In this document: piece by piece, positions 54,061-62,729 of the stretch
Layout: every line of letters starts with the position of its first letter
Numbering within the stretch: position 1 is the first letter of the stretch
The notes under the pieces: model-generated
Databases searched by the model: none
What the model was told of the DNA's origin: nothing
Seen by the model: only the letters and a program-made list of their open reading frames with translations
Translations under genes and position numbers: made by a program
Assembly: GCA_040756435.1 (NCBI GenBank)
Contig: JBFLZD010000014.1
Span: 1-62,868 of the forward strand
Direction: 5' to 3'
Origin: Spirochaetota bacterium
GTDB lineage: Bacteria; Spirochaetota; UBA4802; UB4802
DNA: 62,868 nucleotides

Positions 54061-55281
54061 ATGAAACGACATGTTTTTTGGATAGCGTTGTTGGTAATTA
54101 TTTCATTTGTTGCCTGTGGTGGTTCCAAACCACAGCAAAAAGCGTCTAAAGCAGGATGTGAAATGTGTGGCGAGGCTGATGGTTTTGCTGCAATATTTGA
54201 TAATGATATTGCACTGGCACGTGACAGGGCAATTGATGATGCTATGAATAAGCTGGTTAAAATGAAGTTGGGTACAACTGTCGAAGGCCGTGCAATTGTT
54301 GAGGATTATGCACTGGTGGAATCAATAGTTGAAGCAAAATCCACAGGGATGGTGCGTAACTGGAAGGTTATTAAAGAAGGTTCTCAGGAAGGTGCTTATA
54401 CTGTAAGAATATATGGTGAAGTGTACCCACAGGCTGTTAATGATACTATTGAAGCTACATTGAAAAATTATGGTCGTCCAAAGTTTATGATCCTGGTCCG
54501 TGAAACATTTGAGGGTCAGCAAAATGAACCGGGCTTCACCGTAACGGAACTTACCATGATGGAAATTATGCAGAATGCTGGTTTTGAGTTTGTGGATGCA
54601 GCTACTGTACAGCAGTTGATAAAAAAAGACAGAGCAAAGATGATGCAGGCAATGCAGGGTCAGGTGGGTGGAAATGTTCAGGAATTGCTCCTTGATGATG
54701 TGGGAGCTGAATGTATTATCGTAGGTGATGTGAAGACAACTGACCAATCAGCGGTATTGAAGCAGTATTCAGCAAACATGAAATCAAAGCAGGCAATCCT
54801 TAATTTAAAGGCTATTGATGTGTATACTGGCAGTATCCTGGCATCTACCAGTGTGAATATGCCAGGCGCTCATATAGATGATGCAACTGCTTCTAAAACA
54901 GCAATCCAGCGTGCTCTGATAAAGATTTTAGGCAGCACTGATGAAGAAACCGGGAAGTTTAAATCGGGACCGTTTATGAATCAGATTACCAAAAAGTTTT
55001 TACTGGCGGCAACGCATAGAATGATTACACTGAATATAGTAGGACTGGACTACAATGGTCTTACAAAATTCAGGGATATTTTGCAGAACAGAATACGAGG
55101 TATCCAGAAAGTTTACGTAAGGGGACAGGCGGGAAAACAGTCAAAGATAGATGTTGAGTTTGCGGGAAAAACAACTGATCTTGCTGATGAACTTGTTGGC
55201 AAAGCAAATAGTATTGGATTCAAGATAGAGATTAAAGAATCCTACCCAAATAAAATTATGATGGTTGTGCAGAAAATGTAA
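54061..55281 (+). CDS. Lipoprotein of unknown function
   Basis: 406 residues. Lipoprotein signal HVFWIALLVIISFVAC with Cys at residue 18-19. The mature protein has an early Cys-x-x-Cys (GCEMCGEADG), then alpha/beta domains with FDNDIALARDRAIDDAMNKL, KFMILVRETFEGQ and a LPP20/TolB-like N-terminal region. The last 100 residues repeat a ferredoxin-like pattern (MITLNIVGLDYNGLTKFRDI). LPP20-type proteins and peptidoglycan-associated lipoproteins are the nearest resemblance. The ATG at 54061 is used because GAGG precedes it and the signal starts there. Confidence 0.75.
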   Translation: MKRHVFWIALLVIISFVACGGSKPQQKASKAGCEMCGEADGFAAIFDNDIALARDRAIDDAMNKLVKMKLGTTVEGRAIVEDYALVESIVEAKSTGMVRNWKVIKEGSQEGAYTVRIYGEVYPQAVNDTIEATLKNYGRPKFMILVRETFEGQQNEPGFTVTELTMMEIMQNAGFEFVDAATVQQLIKKDRAKMMQAMQGQVGGNVQELLLDDVGAECIIVGDVKTTDQSAVLKQYSANMKSKQAILNLKAIDVYTGSILASTSVNMPGAHIDDATASKTAIQRALIKILGSTDEETGKFKSGPFMNQITKKFLLAATHRMITLNIVGLDYNGLTKFRDILQNRIRGIQKVYVRGQAGKQSKIDVEFAGKTTDLADELVGKANSIGFKIEIKESYPNKIMMVVQKM

Positions 55282-55310
55282 TCTGATGCATTACACAATA
55301 CAATTTCTAC

Positions 55311-55573
55311 AGAGAGGTGCCCCAAAAGGCACCTCTTTGCAATGACTTTTGCCGTCTTGTCATTGCAAGATCGAAGTTCCGTGGCAATCCATTTTCCTGT
55401 CATTGCGAGGAGCGTCAGCGACGAAGCAATCTTGCTTTTCGTAGTATTGAGATTGCTTCACTTCGACAAGTGGTTGCTGAGCTCGTCGAAGCACTCAGTG
55501 CAAGCGCTACGCTCGCAATGACTTTGCACTCGCTTCATTGATAGCCCCACTGTTTGTTTTGGGACACCCTCTT
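55311..55573. mobile_element. MITE-like repeat, copy 2
   Basis: About 262 bases, imperfect inverted ends (AGAGGTGCCCCAAAAGG against TGTTTTGGGACACCCTCTT). Interior modules CATTGCGAGGAGCGTC and GACGAAGCAATC are shared with copy 1 at 26475-26693. A TTCGACAAGTGGTTGCTGAG hairpin module is present that copy 1 lacks in this form. No protein. It lies between two plus-strand genes. Confidence 0.8.
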
Positions 55574-55581
55574 AATTTTTG

Positions 55582-55611
55582 TTGACATTTTGTTTTAAGT
55601 ATCAGTAATAT
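55582..55611 (+). promoter_or_regulatory. Predicted promoter just beyond the MITE-like repeat
   Basis: TTGACA at 55582-55587 and TAATAT at 55606-55611, spacer 18 bases, 9 bases after the right end of the repeat. Confidence 0.45.
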
Positions 55612-55692
55612 TAAGAAGATAGAACGCAGCAAATATATTGCATCACATACTGTTGTGATGAAGATCATACAATATTTTTGTAGGAGCTTTTG

Positions 55693-56064
55693 ATGGATAT
55701 GCAAGAAAAGCAACCTGAACGTATTCTGGTTATGGATGAAATAGCATCTATTTTAACCAGCGATAATATTGTCAAAGCCCTGGCAAATTATAATGCTGGC
55801 ACACCTGAAAAAGAACATGCTATAGAATTTGTGAAAGCCCATTACAATTTTATAAAGGAGATAGTTTCTAATGATATAAACCGAAAAGTTGTCCGATCTG
55901 ATTTTGAGATAAAGGATTTAGTAGCCCATGTAAACGCACTTATGCAGCATAAAGATGAGTATATCTTTACTACGCTGGTTGTCAATTCCCCTAAGCATTA
56001 TCAGCAGGTTCAAAAAGAAGTGTTGCAGGAAATGAGCAAAGAGGAAAAAGAAAAACAAAATTAA
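55693..56064 (+). CDS. Small hypothetical acidic/basic helical protein
   Basis: 123 residues, all-helical, no signal peptide, with a lysine/glutamate-rich C-terminus (EMSKEEKEKQN). I recognise no family. AGGAG lies about 6 bases before the ATG at 55693. A TTG immediately upstream is less likely. Probably single-gene under the promoter at 55582, convergent with the GH57 gene. Confidence 0.55.
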   Translation: MDMQEKQPERILVMDEIASILTSDNIVKALANYNAGTPEKEHAIEFVKAHYNFIKEIVSNDINRKVVRSDFEIKDLVAHVNALMQHKDEYIFTTLVVNSPKHYQQVQKEVLQEMSKEEKEKQN

Positions 56065-56161
56065 TATATTGTACTTTTCATATAACAACAATACATGCAT
56101 TGTGTTATACTGTATTTACACTACCTAGGGAAGATTGATACATCTAATGATGTTTATACAA

Positions 56162-58219
56162 TTATTCCAGAGATAATATGAGATCCAGTTCCAGAGTTTC
56201 AGTAACTTCAAAACACAAAATAACACAGCTTCCCTGGAAATTTTTCTCAAACCCCGAATCCGACTGTGAAATAGTATATAACGGGTATCGCAAAAAGGTA
56301 GAGGGGCTACTTGCCTGGACACTGAATGTTACATCCCGAATGGTATCAGCAATTGCATAGCGGGTAATGTTGTTCATCTGTCCTACGCTGTCCAGATACG
56401 ATTCCTCTTCAGCCATACCTTCAACAATGTAGTGACACTCCTTCACGTGAGGTGCACGCATATTGACATTACATTCTATGCCCACAACACCGTTAAACCC
56501 ACTAATGTCATAGTGAATGGATATGGCAGGATCAGTATCATGAACATGAATAGTTTTTCTTATTGATGGTAATGCATTACTGGAACTATCGCTTATAATA
56601 CTATTATTATGTATTGCATACATATAGGGGTATTGCGAGCAATCAGTATAGTGCAGGGAGTTAAACATAAGCTCATCTGCAGAAGGCATGGCTGAAAATA
56701 AAAGCTCCTTACATGAATATCGCCGAGAGCTGTCATATACAAGATAGCGCTTGAGGCCTTTTTCTTTCACCGTTACCATATCATGAATGGATTTAACAGT
56801 ATCATTATTTAGCTCATCTTCATTAAGCTCAGCCAATAGCTGATGATATGCTTCTTTGCGACGGGCAATAACATCAAAAGCATTGACTTTTTTGGTTCGG
56901 TTACTAAATTCAGAAATTGAAGCACCTAAAGCAGGATTGATAATTATACTACAGGATTTGTTGCGAATAAAAATCTGCTCTGAGCCTTCATTGCGGAAAT
57001 CACCGGTTACTATCTCCGGTTTCTTTAATTTTTTTTCATTACATACCTGTTCTTCACTTGCAAGGATGTGCTCATACAGGGCGCCTCTGAGGTGTGTAAG
57101 ATAGATACCGCCAAAGAGTCCATGCCAGTATGCGCAGTTGCACTGAGCTTTATACAATTCAAGTTTTGCCTGTGAAAGGTCTTTGCCGGTTTTCATCTCT
57201 AAGGTAGTTATTTCCCGTGAAAGATACAGCGTGCGTTTATTGATGGCATTTGATTCAGGGTATTTGTTTAAAAAGTTATTCCATACTCCTCCCTTTAAAA
57301 ACGGATAAAACTCTGCTTCCCTGCCGGCAGATTTTATTTCATTATGTATCCTGACAAGTTCCGCAGCGCTTTCGGCAGGAAGTGCCCATTCTGACATTTC
57401 ATAGTAGCTTCCCTGTGTAAGGTATACCCTATCAATAGGCGAGTGCGTTTTAATATAATCTTTTGGATGTATCAGTGTGATGAAGTCTTCTTTCAAGATT
57501 GCTTCTATGAAATTCTGCAGCCATTTCTCTTCAAAGACCCATTGATAGGTGTGGGGCCAAACACCAAATTTTTCACCATCATCACCATAGACAAATGCAC
57601 AGTTACCGTATTTATCACACTGACGTTTGAAATAATCTATTGTTTCATGAGGAAGCTTAAATGGAATAGAATAGCGTAAAAATTTGTCTATGGGGAAAAC
57701 GCGTAAGGGGCGCAACAAACGTTCGGTTATATAATACCCATACAATTTGCTTTCGGGTATTCCTGCATAGCGGAAATGGATGTCGTCAAGGAGCGTATAC
57801 TGTAATTTAAAGTCATATACCAGCTGAGGTATATCTGGGTCCCATACTCGCTCAGCTGTCCAGAACCCTACAGGTTCGGTGCCAAAGCGCTTTTTACAGA
57901 AACTCTGCATGAGCGAGATATGGCCATGGATATCGTCTTCACTGATGATTGAAAAAATTGGTTCGTAGAAACCACCGCTAATAATCTCAACCTGACCGCG
58001 TTTAACCATCTGTGCCAGCATGTCGCAGTATGTTGGATCATGATGTTCAATCCATTCAAGCAGGGGTCCGGAATTATGTATTGCAAATTTAAATTCAGGG
58101 TATTGATACAAAAGGTCAAGAGTTTTGCGGTAACAATCGTTATATGCCCATTCAAACACATGATCAAAATTACCAACAGGCTGATGGTTATGCAGGCAAA
58201 AAATAAAATTACATTCCAC
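56162..58219 (-). CDS. GH57 4-alpha-glucanotransferase
   Basis: 685 residues. The nucleophile Glu123 (GFWTAERVW) and the acid/base Asp214 (YGDDGEKFG) occupy exactly the positions known from the Thermococcus litoralis enzyme. LHNHQPVGNF starts the domain. The C-terminal 270 residues form the DUF1925/DUF1926 beta-sandwich (SIIINPALGASISEF). The enzyme transfers maltooligosaccharide chains and takes part in glycogen or maltodextrin turnover. It follows GlgC by 73 bases on the same strand, so the two are probably co-expressed. Confidence 0.93.
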   Translation of the reverse strand: MECNFIFCLHNHQPVGNFDHVFEWAYNDCYRKTLDLLYQYPEFKFAIHNSGPLLEWIEHHDPTYCDMLAQMVKRGQVEIISGGFYEPIFSIISEDDIHGHISLMQSFCKKRFGTEPVGFWTAERVWDPDIPQLVYDFKLQYTLLDDIHFRYAGIPESKLYGYYITERLLRPLRVFPIDKFLRYSIPFKLPHETIDYFKRQCDKYGNCAFVYGDDGEKFGVWPHTYQWVFEEKWLQNFIEAILKEDFITLIHPKDYIKTHSPIDRVYLTQGSYYEMSEWALPAESAAELVRIHNEIKSAGREAEFYPFLKGGVWNNFLNKYPESNAINKRTLYLSREITTLEMKTGKDLSQAKLELYKAQCNCAYWHGLFGGIYLTHLRGALYEHILASEEQVCNEKKLKKPEIVTGDFRNEGSEQIFIRNKSCSIIINPALGASISEFSNRTKKVNAFDVIARRKEAYHQLLAELNEDELNNDTVKSIHDMVTVKEKGLKRYLVYDSSRRYSCKELLFSAMPSADELMFNSLHYTDCSQYPYMYAIHNNSIISDSSSNALPSIRKTIHVHDTDPAISIHYDISGFNGVVGIECNVNMRAPHVKECHYIVEGMAEEESYLDSVGQMNNITRYAIADTIRDVTFSVQASSPSTFLRYPLYTISQSDSGFEKNFQGSCVILCFEVTETLELDLILSLE

Positions 58220-58292
58220 GGAATTTCCTCCCCAACTAACAATTCATAAGGATTCAATTAATCTATCACGGAAAAAGTGGTTTGCTATAATT

Positions 58293-59513
58293 TTATTGCA
58301 GATAGCCTTTAGGTATCACAACAATGCCTTCTGGGCTAACAGTAAAATGTTTTTTATCCTCTTCAAGATTGTACCCAATTTGCATGTGTTCTGGTATGTG
58401 ATTGTCTTTATCAATGATGGCATTTCGTATTTTTACATATCGACCAATGGTAGAACCATGCATAATGATGCTGCCCTTCACTTCTGAGAAACTGTTAACT
58501 TTAACTCCTGGAGATATAACCGAGTCTTCCACGTATCCTCCGCTTATAATTGCGCCATTGGCAACCAATGAGTTTATTGCAATACCTCTTCTACCTTCTT
58601 CATTATGAATGAATTTTGCCGGGGGCCACTGTTCCATGTAGGTACGAATAGGCCATTCTTTGTCGTACAGGTTAAGGATAGGGGTAACTGAAATAATGTC
58701 CCTGTGAGCTTCATAATATGAGGCGATAGTTCCAATATCACGCCAGTAGGCGCGTTCTCCTTCATTATGGACATAGTCATACGCAAAGACACGCTCTGAA
58801 GAAAAAATGCGGGGAATAATATCTTTACCAAAATCCTTTGAGCTATCGAGCTTATGGTCGTCCGAAACATACCGAACTAATTTTTCAGTGGTAAAAATAT
58901 AAATTCCCATGGAAACAAATGCAACGTCAGGTTTACCGGGGACTGGTTTTGGGTTTTGAGGTTTTTCCTCAAAACCAGTTACTCTTAGGGAACTATCGGT
59001 AATCAGAACCCCAAAGCGTTGTGCTTCTTCAAGCGGCATTTCGCATGCGGCAATGGTCATATCCGCATCTTTTTCAATATGATATTTCAGCATCTTACGA
59101 TAATCCATTTTGTAGATATGATCGCCGGAGAGGATTAATGTATAATGCGGCTTTTCATGTTCAATGATGTAGATATTCTGGAATATGGCATCTGCAGTGC
59201 CCAGATACCAGTTTTCGTCATATCGCTGCTGTGGCGGTACCACATCAACAAAATTTCCCGATTCCCGGAAATACAGATTCCATGCTGTCTTAATGTGCCT
59301 ATCAAGAGACAGTGATTTGTACTGGGTGAGTACTATAATACGGCTTAAGTCTGAGTTGAGACAATTACTTAATGAAAAATCAATGATACGATAGGTGCCT
59401 GCAAAATGCACAGAAGGTTTTGATCGGTCTTTTGTCAACGGGTATAACCGTTCACCCTGACCGCCTGCAAGGATGAAAGTAAGTGTTTTTTTTAGTGCTT
59501 GCTGTAGTTCCAT
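58293..59513 (-). CDS. glgC: Glucose-1-phosphate adenylyltransferase
   Basis: 406 residues, full length. N-terminal GGQGERLYPLTKDRSKP nucleotide loop, SGDHIYKMDY metal/catalytic motif, FEEKPQNPKP sugar-phosphate site, and a C-terminal left-handed beta-helix. Makes ADP-glucose for glycogen. Its ATG follows the response-regulator stop directly (TAA then ATG), so translation is coupled. Upstream regulation by that regulator is inference. Confidence 0.94.
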   Translation of the reverse strand: MELQQALKKTLTFILAGGQGERLYPLTKDRSKPSVHFAGTYRIIDFSLSNCLNSDLSRIIVLTQYKSLSLDRHIKTAWNLYFRESGNFVDVVPPQQRYDENWYLGTADAIFQNIYIIEHEKPHYTLILSGDHIYKMDYRKMLKYHIEKDADMTIAACEMPLEEAQRFGVLITDSSLRVTGFEEKPQNPKPVPGKPDVAFVSMGIYIFTTEKLVRYVSDDHKLDSSKDFGKDIIPRIFSSERVFAYDYVHNEGERAYWRDIGTIASYYEAHRDIISVTPILNLYDKEWPIRTYMEQWPPAKFIHNEEGRRGIAINSLVANGAIISGGYVEDSVISPGVKVNSFSEVKGSIIMHGSTIGRYVKIRNAIIDKDNHIPEHMQIGYNLEEDKKHFTVSPEGIVVIPKGYLQ

Positions 59514-59873
59514 TTAGCTTCGAGTTGATACCAGTTCTTTGATTTTGTCTTTGAGTTCTTTTAAATTTGATGATTTTGTAATGTAAGCATCTGCTGTCCA
59601 GGTCATGAAGTTGCTTTTATAGTTGGAATATGCAGTATAAATAATAATGGGAACTTTTTTGTCACGGGAAAGGATCTTCCCTAAAGCTTCTATGCCATCC
59701 ATCTCAGGCATGCGGATGTCAAGCACCACACAATCATATTTATTTGCTTTGACTTTATCAACAGCTTCCTTACCATTTGCTGCCTGATCAACTTCATATC
59801 CTTCTTCCTGAAGCTCCATTGCATACAGCTCGCGCTGATGCTGCTCATCTTCAACAATAAGTATTTTTTTCAT
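59514..59873 (-). CDS. CheY-like single-domain response regulator
   Basis: 119 residues, receiver domain only: acidic pair in IVEDEQHQ, phospho-acceptor in VVLDIRMPEMDG near residue 53, Thr/Ser in IIYTAYS and Lys in ITKSSN. No output domain, so it acts by protein contact. The start at 59873 has AGGAGG in position. The stop codon abuts the glgC start. The nearest kinase is the gene at 60001, 127 bases upstream on the same strand. Confidence 0.93.
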   Translation of the reverse strand: MKKILIVEDEQHQRELYAMELQEEGYEVDQAANGKEAVDKVKANKYDCVVLDIRMPEMDGIEALGKILSRDKKVPIIIYTAYSNYKSNFMTWTADAYITKSSNLKELKDKIKELVSTRS

Positions 59874-60000
59874 AGCAACCTCCTGATGTTTTTCTACTAT
59901 GTAATGTACACTATTTATATAAAAAATCAAAAACATTTTTTATATACATATTATTAATGAACTGTTTACCTCCAGCACTAAATGACCTGTAAAGGATGCA

Positions 60001-62043
60001 TTATGGCAATGGTATTGAAATTGTAAACACTGCTCCTCTTTCCCTGTTAGCTACTTTTATTTCACCATTGTGGTCAGCTACAATTTTTTTTACAATAGCA
60101 AGGCCCAATCCCACACCGGTTGTCTTGGTTGTATAGAATGGCTCAAAGATTATGTTCATGTTTTCCTCATCTATTCCTGTCCCGGTATCGCTGACATCAA
60201 CATAGACATATCGGTCATCTGCATATGTCTTAACTTCCACTACACCGTAAGGCTGCGTTGCATCAAGGGCATTTTGCAATAGGTTGAGCATAACCTGCTT
60301 CATCTGATTAAAATCTGATTTGATTAAAGGTACATCCTGAAGTTGCAGCGATAGCTCCACGCGCCGTTCCTGGAAGAGATTGGAAAGCAGGGATGCTGTG
60401 TCTTTGATTATATCGTTGATATTATTAAACTTTAGCAAAAATGGGGACGGACGTGTAAAGTCCATAACATTGGCAAGAATTTTTTCAAGACGTTCTGTTT
60501 CGGTCATTATAATCTGTGCTGCTTTTTTTATTTTCTGTACATCGGGTGGGTTCTGGCTGATATTCTGTAATATTCTGCGAGAATACCCACCAACAGTCAC
60601 AAGGGGGTTGCGGATTTCATGTGCTATATGTGATGCTATACGACCGATAGCTGCCAGTTTTTCAGATTCGACAATGGCCTCCTGACGTTGCTTTATTTTT
60701 TCCATCTCCTTTTTGAGGAGGTCAAGGCTGTTATAGCTTTCTATTGATAACGCAGCCTGATATGCAAATACCGTTAAAAGGTCCACACTATCCTGGGTAA
60801 TTGGCATCTGATTGAATTTATTATCAGCTATAACAATGCCTATTGTTTTATTCAAAGCAATAAGAGGAACAATCACAAATTCATTCACATCAATGAAAGC
60901 CCTGATTTCATCATTAACACGGGGATCATGGTATGCATCATACACATGAATTGTTTCGCCGGTTTTAAATGCTTCAGTAAAAATTGTTTCTTCATTCAAA
61001 TCGAATGACGTCGATGCAACTTTTTCTTTCAGTAATTGACCATGGGCATCATCCCCATTTGCGCCGCGGCTTAATATCTCCTTGTCCTTTTGTGGGCTTA
61101 AACTGCTCCAGATGGCAAATGCCTCTTCAAGAGTATCAGGACCAACTGCCATTCTACCATACAAAACATTATTCTTTTCATCTTTCAAAAAAAGCATTGC
61201 GCGATTAAATCCAAGCCCTGTCCCTGATGTTACGGCAGTTAATATAGTCCGTAGTACATGGTCAAGCACATCATCTTTCTGTATTTTTTCTGATAGTCTG
61301 GTAATAAGTGAAATCTGATAATCACGCTTTGTTTTACTGGTAACATCATCCATTACCATAATTATCTGTGGATCATTATTGGAAATCATATATGACAATT
61401 TGATGTCAGCAATAACGGTAATACGGTTATTTGAAATCAGGTGGGCTTTTTCCAAAACAATGGATTCATGAGTTTTTTTTATCTCTTCAATGGCTTGTAG
61501 CACAGTCCCTGTTAAAAAATAAAAAAGTTCAGTAATATTTTTACCTGATACCTCCTGTGGTGTGTATTGAAATTTCTTTAAAAATAAGTCATTGGTAAAA
61601 AGGATTGTATTGTGTACATCAAGTACAACAATATAGGCATTCATGGAAAACATCATATTGGTATACAGCTCGCGTAACTTCTCTATTTCGCTTTTCTGGG
61701 ATTTAATAATGTTTTCCAGATTCTTTGAAGCAGATAACAGCTCACTATATATTTTTGCAAAAGGATCATCACCATCTATTTGGCCAACTTTGTGGTGAAA
61801 TTCGCCTTTTTTAAAGTTTTCAACAATTGCATGTAATTTTTCAATTTTATCAATGAATAGAATTTTATGTATTATCCTGATATAGATAAAAAGAAAAATT
61901 AGTAAAGTAGTGCAGACAATACTTAAATAGAAAATCCACGAATGCGGGTTAATAAAGTATATTACTAAAGAGATAGTCATTGCAACTACAATAACTATTA
62001 TAAATAGGGTAATAGCAGAAAATTGTAAAAGCTTATCGTTCAT
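60001..62043 (-). CDS. PAS/GAF sensor histidine kinase
   Basis: 680 residues. Two N-terminal membrane helices (about 7-30 and 37-60), coiled linker, PAS domain (130-240, FTNDLFLKKFQYTPQEVSG), GAF domain (255-430, with FVIVPLIALNKTIGIVIADN), HisKA with IASHIAHEIRNPLVTVGGY, and HATPase with NLLQNALDAT, DTGTGID and TTGVGLGLAIVKKI. Sensor input at the membrane plus cytosolic ligand binding. It starts 11 bases after the upstream hypothetical gene and probably phosphorylates the CheY-like regulator next door. Confidence 0.92.
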   Translation of the reverse strand: MNDKLLQFSAITLFIIVIVVAMTISLVIYFINPHSWIFYLSIVCTTLLIFLFIYIRIIHKILFIDKIEKLHAIVENFKKGEFHHKVGQIDGDDPFAKIYSELLSASKNLENIIKSQKSEIEKLRELYTNMMFSMNAYIVVLDVHNTILFTNDLFLKKFQYTPQEVSGKNITELFYFLTGTVLQAIEEIKKTHESIVLEKAHLISNNRITVIADIKLSYMISNNDPQIIMVMDDVTSKTKRDYQISLITRLSEKIQKDDVLDHVLRTILTAVTSGTGLGFNRAMLFLKDEKNNVLYGRMAVGPDTLEEAFAIWSSLSPQKDKEILSRGANGDDAHGQLLKEKVASTSFDLNEETIFTEAFKTGETIHVYDAYHDPRVNDEIRAFIDVNEFVIVPLIALNKTIGIVIADNKFNQMPITQDSVDLLTVFAYQAALSIESYNSLDLLKKEMEKIKQRQEAIVESEKLAAIGRIASHIAHEIRNPLVTVGGYSRRILQNISQNPPDVQKIKKAAQIIMTETERLEKILANVMDFTRPSPFLLKFNNINDIIKDTASLLSNLFQERRVELSLQLQDVPLIKSDFNQMKQVMLNLLQNALDATQPYGVVEVKTYADDRYVYVDVSDTGTGIDEENMNIIFEPFYTTKTTGVGLGLAIVKKIVADHNGEIKVANRERGAVFTISIPLP

Positions 62044-62054
62044 ATCATCGTTGC

Positions 62055-62729
62055 TTATTTTGTGATTTCTTCCATGAAATATGGCTTAGTATATTCCTGA
62101 ATTAGTTTGGTTAAAAATCTTTGCCATACTTTATGGGCATTGTCAAAATGAAAGGTTACAGCCCCTTTTAAAAATGATTTTGGTTTTAATTCATCATGCG
62201 TAATATCAAGTATTCTGATATAGGGGTCATATTTTTTTATTTCATTATACATGGATACTTCCTGAGCAACTTGTTTTACTGGTATATAGCCAACCACAAC
62301 TAATTTTGGTGAAAGACCTTTTTCAAATAGTTTGAAAAGTTCATAGAATCCTGGAACGGTCTCAATAAATGGTTTATAGATTCCTCCTCCAATTCCTTCA
62401 ATGGTAGTAATAAGCTGCAAAGAGAATTCTTTTGCATTGGGTGATTCAGTATTGGTTACAATAGCAATGCCTTCATCTGAGCTAAATATTTTAAACTCTG
62501 TATCAGGTTTGAAATTACGTTGCAGCAATTTTACAACTGATATATTTATATCATGTGCTTTTTCAACAATAATGTTCCCATAGATATCCTTTAATTCCTC
62601 TCGCGAAACGACAAATCGCCTCCGCCTTGAATACTGATTCATCAGGCGGAATGCTTTTACCAGCTCTTCCAGTTCGGGAAGACTTGCAATACCTATCCGT
62701 AATATATTTAACTGCTTCTGCTCTTCCAT
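62055..62729 (-). CDS. Hypothetical protein, first gene of the kinase operon
   Basis: 224 residues, soluble, alpha/beta. An Arg-rich patch (NQYSRRRRFVVSREELKD) near residues 31-48 and a lysine-rich C-terminus stand out. A GIGGGIYKPF segment and LVVVGYIPVKQVAQEVSM suggest a Rossmann-like half. I recognise no family. It is separated from the sensor kinase by 11 bases, which implies a shared function, possibly as ligand-binding partner. Upstream of it the window ends in 139 AT-rich bases. Confidence 0.6.
   Translation of the reverse strand: MEEQKQLNILRIGIASLPELEELVKAFRLMNQYSRRRRFVVSREELKDIYGNIIVEKAHDINISVVKLLQRNFKPDTEFKIFSSDEGIAIVTNTESPNAKEFSLQLITTIEGIGGGIYKPFIETVPGFYELFKLFEKGLSPKLVVVGYIPVKQVAQEVSMYNEIKKYDPYIRILDITHDELKPKSFLKGAVTFHFDNAHKVWQRFLTKLIQEYTKPYFMEEITK

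Larger units (their letters stand above)
1892..58730. repeat. Iterated octamer GCGATAGT, 24 exact sites
   Basis: Plus-strand starts: 1892, 2188, 4930, 9204, 13967, 14988, 18723, 23548, 24950, 27524, 29367, 41802, 46813, 58723. Complement (ACTATCGC) starts: 7929, 9974, 13295, 23787, 28534, 36620, 40453, 45024, 47740, 56585. Most extend on the right to GCGATAGT followed by T/A, A/C, C, N, G, and on the left by G or A. Almost all lie inside genes, in several frames. Confidence 0.85.
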
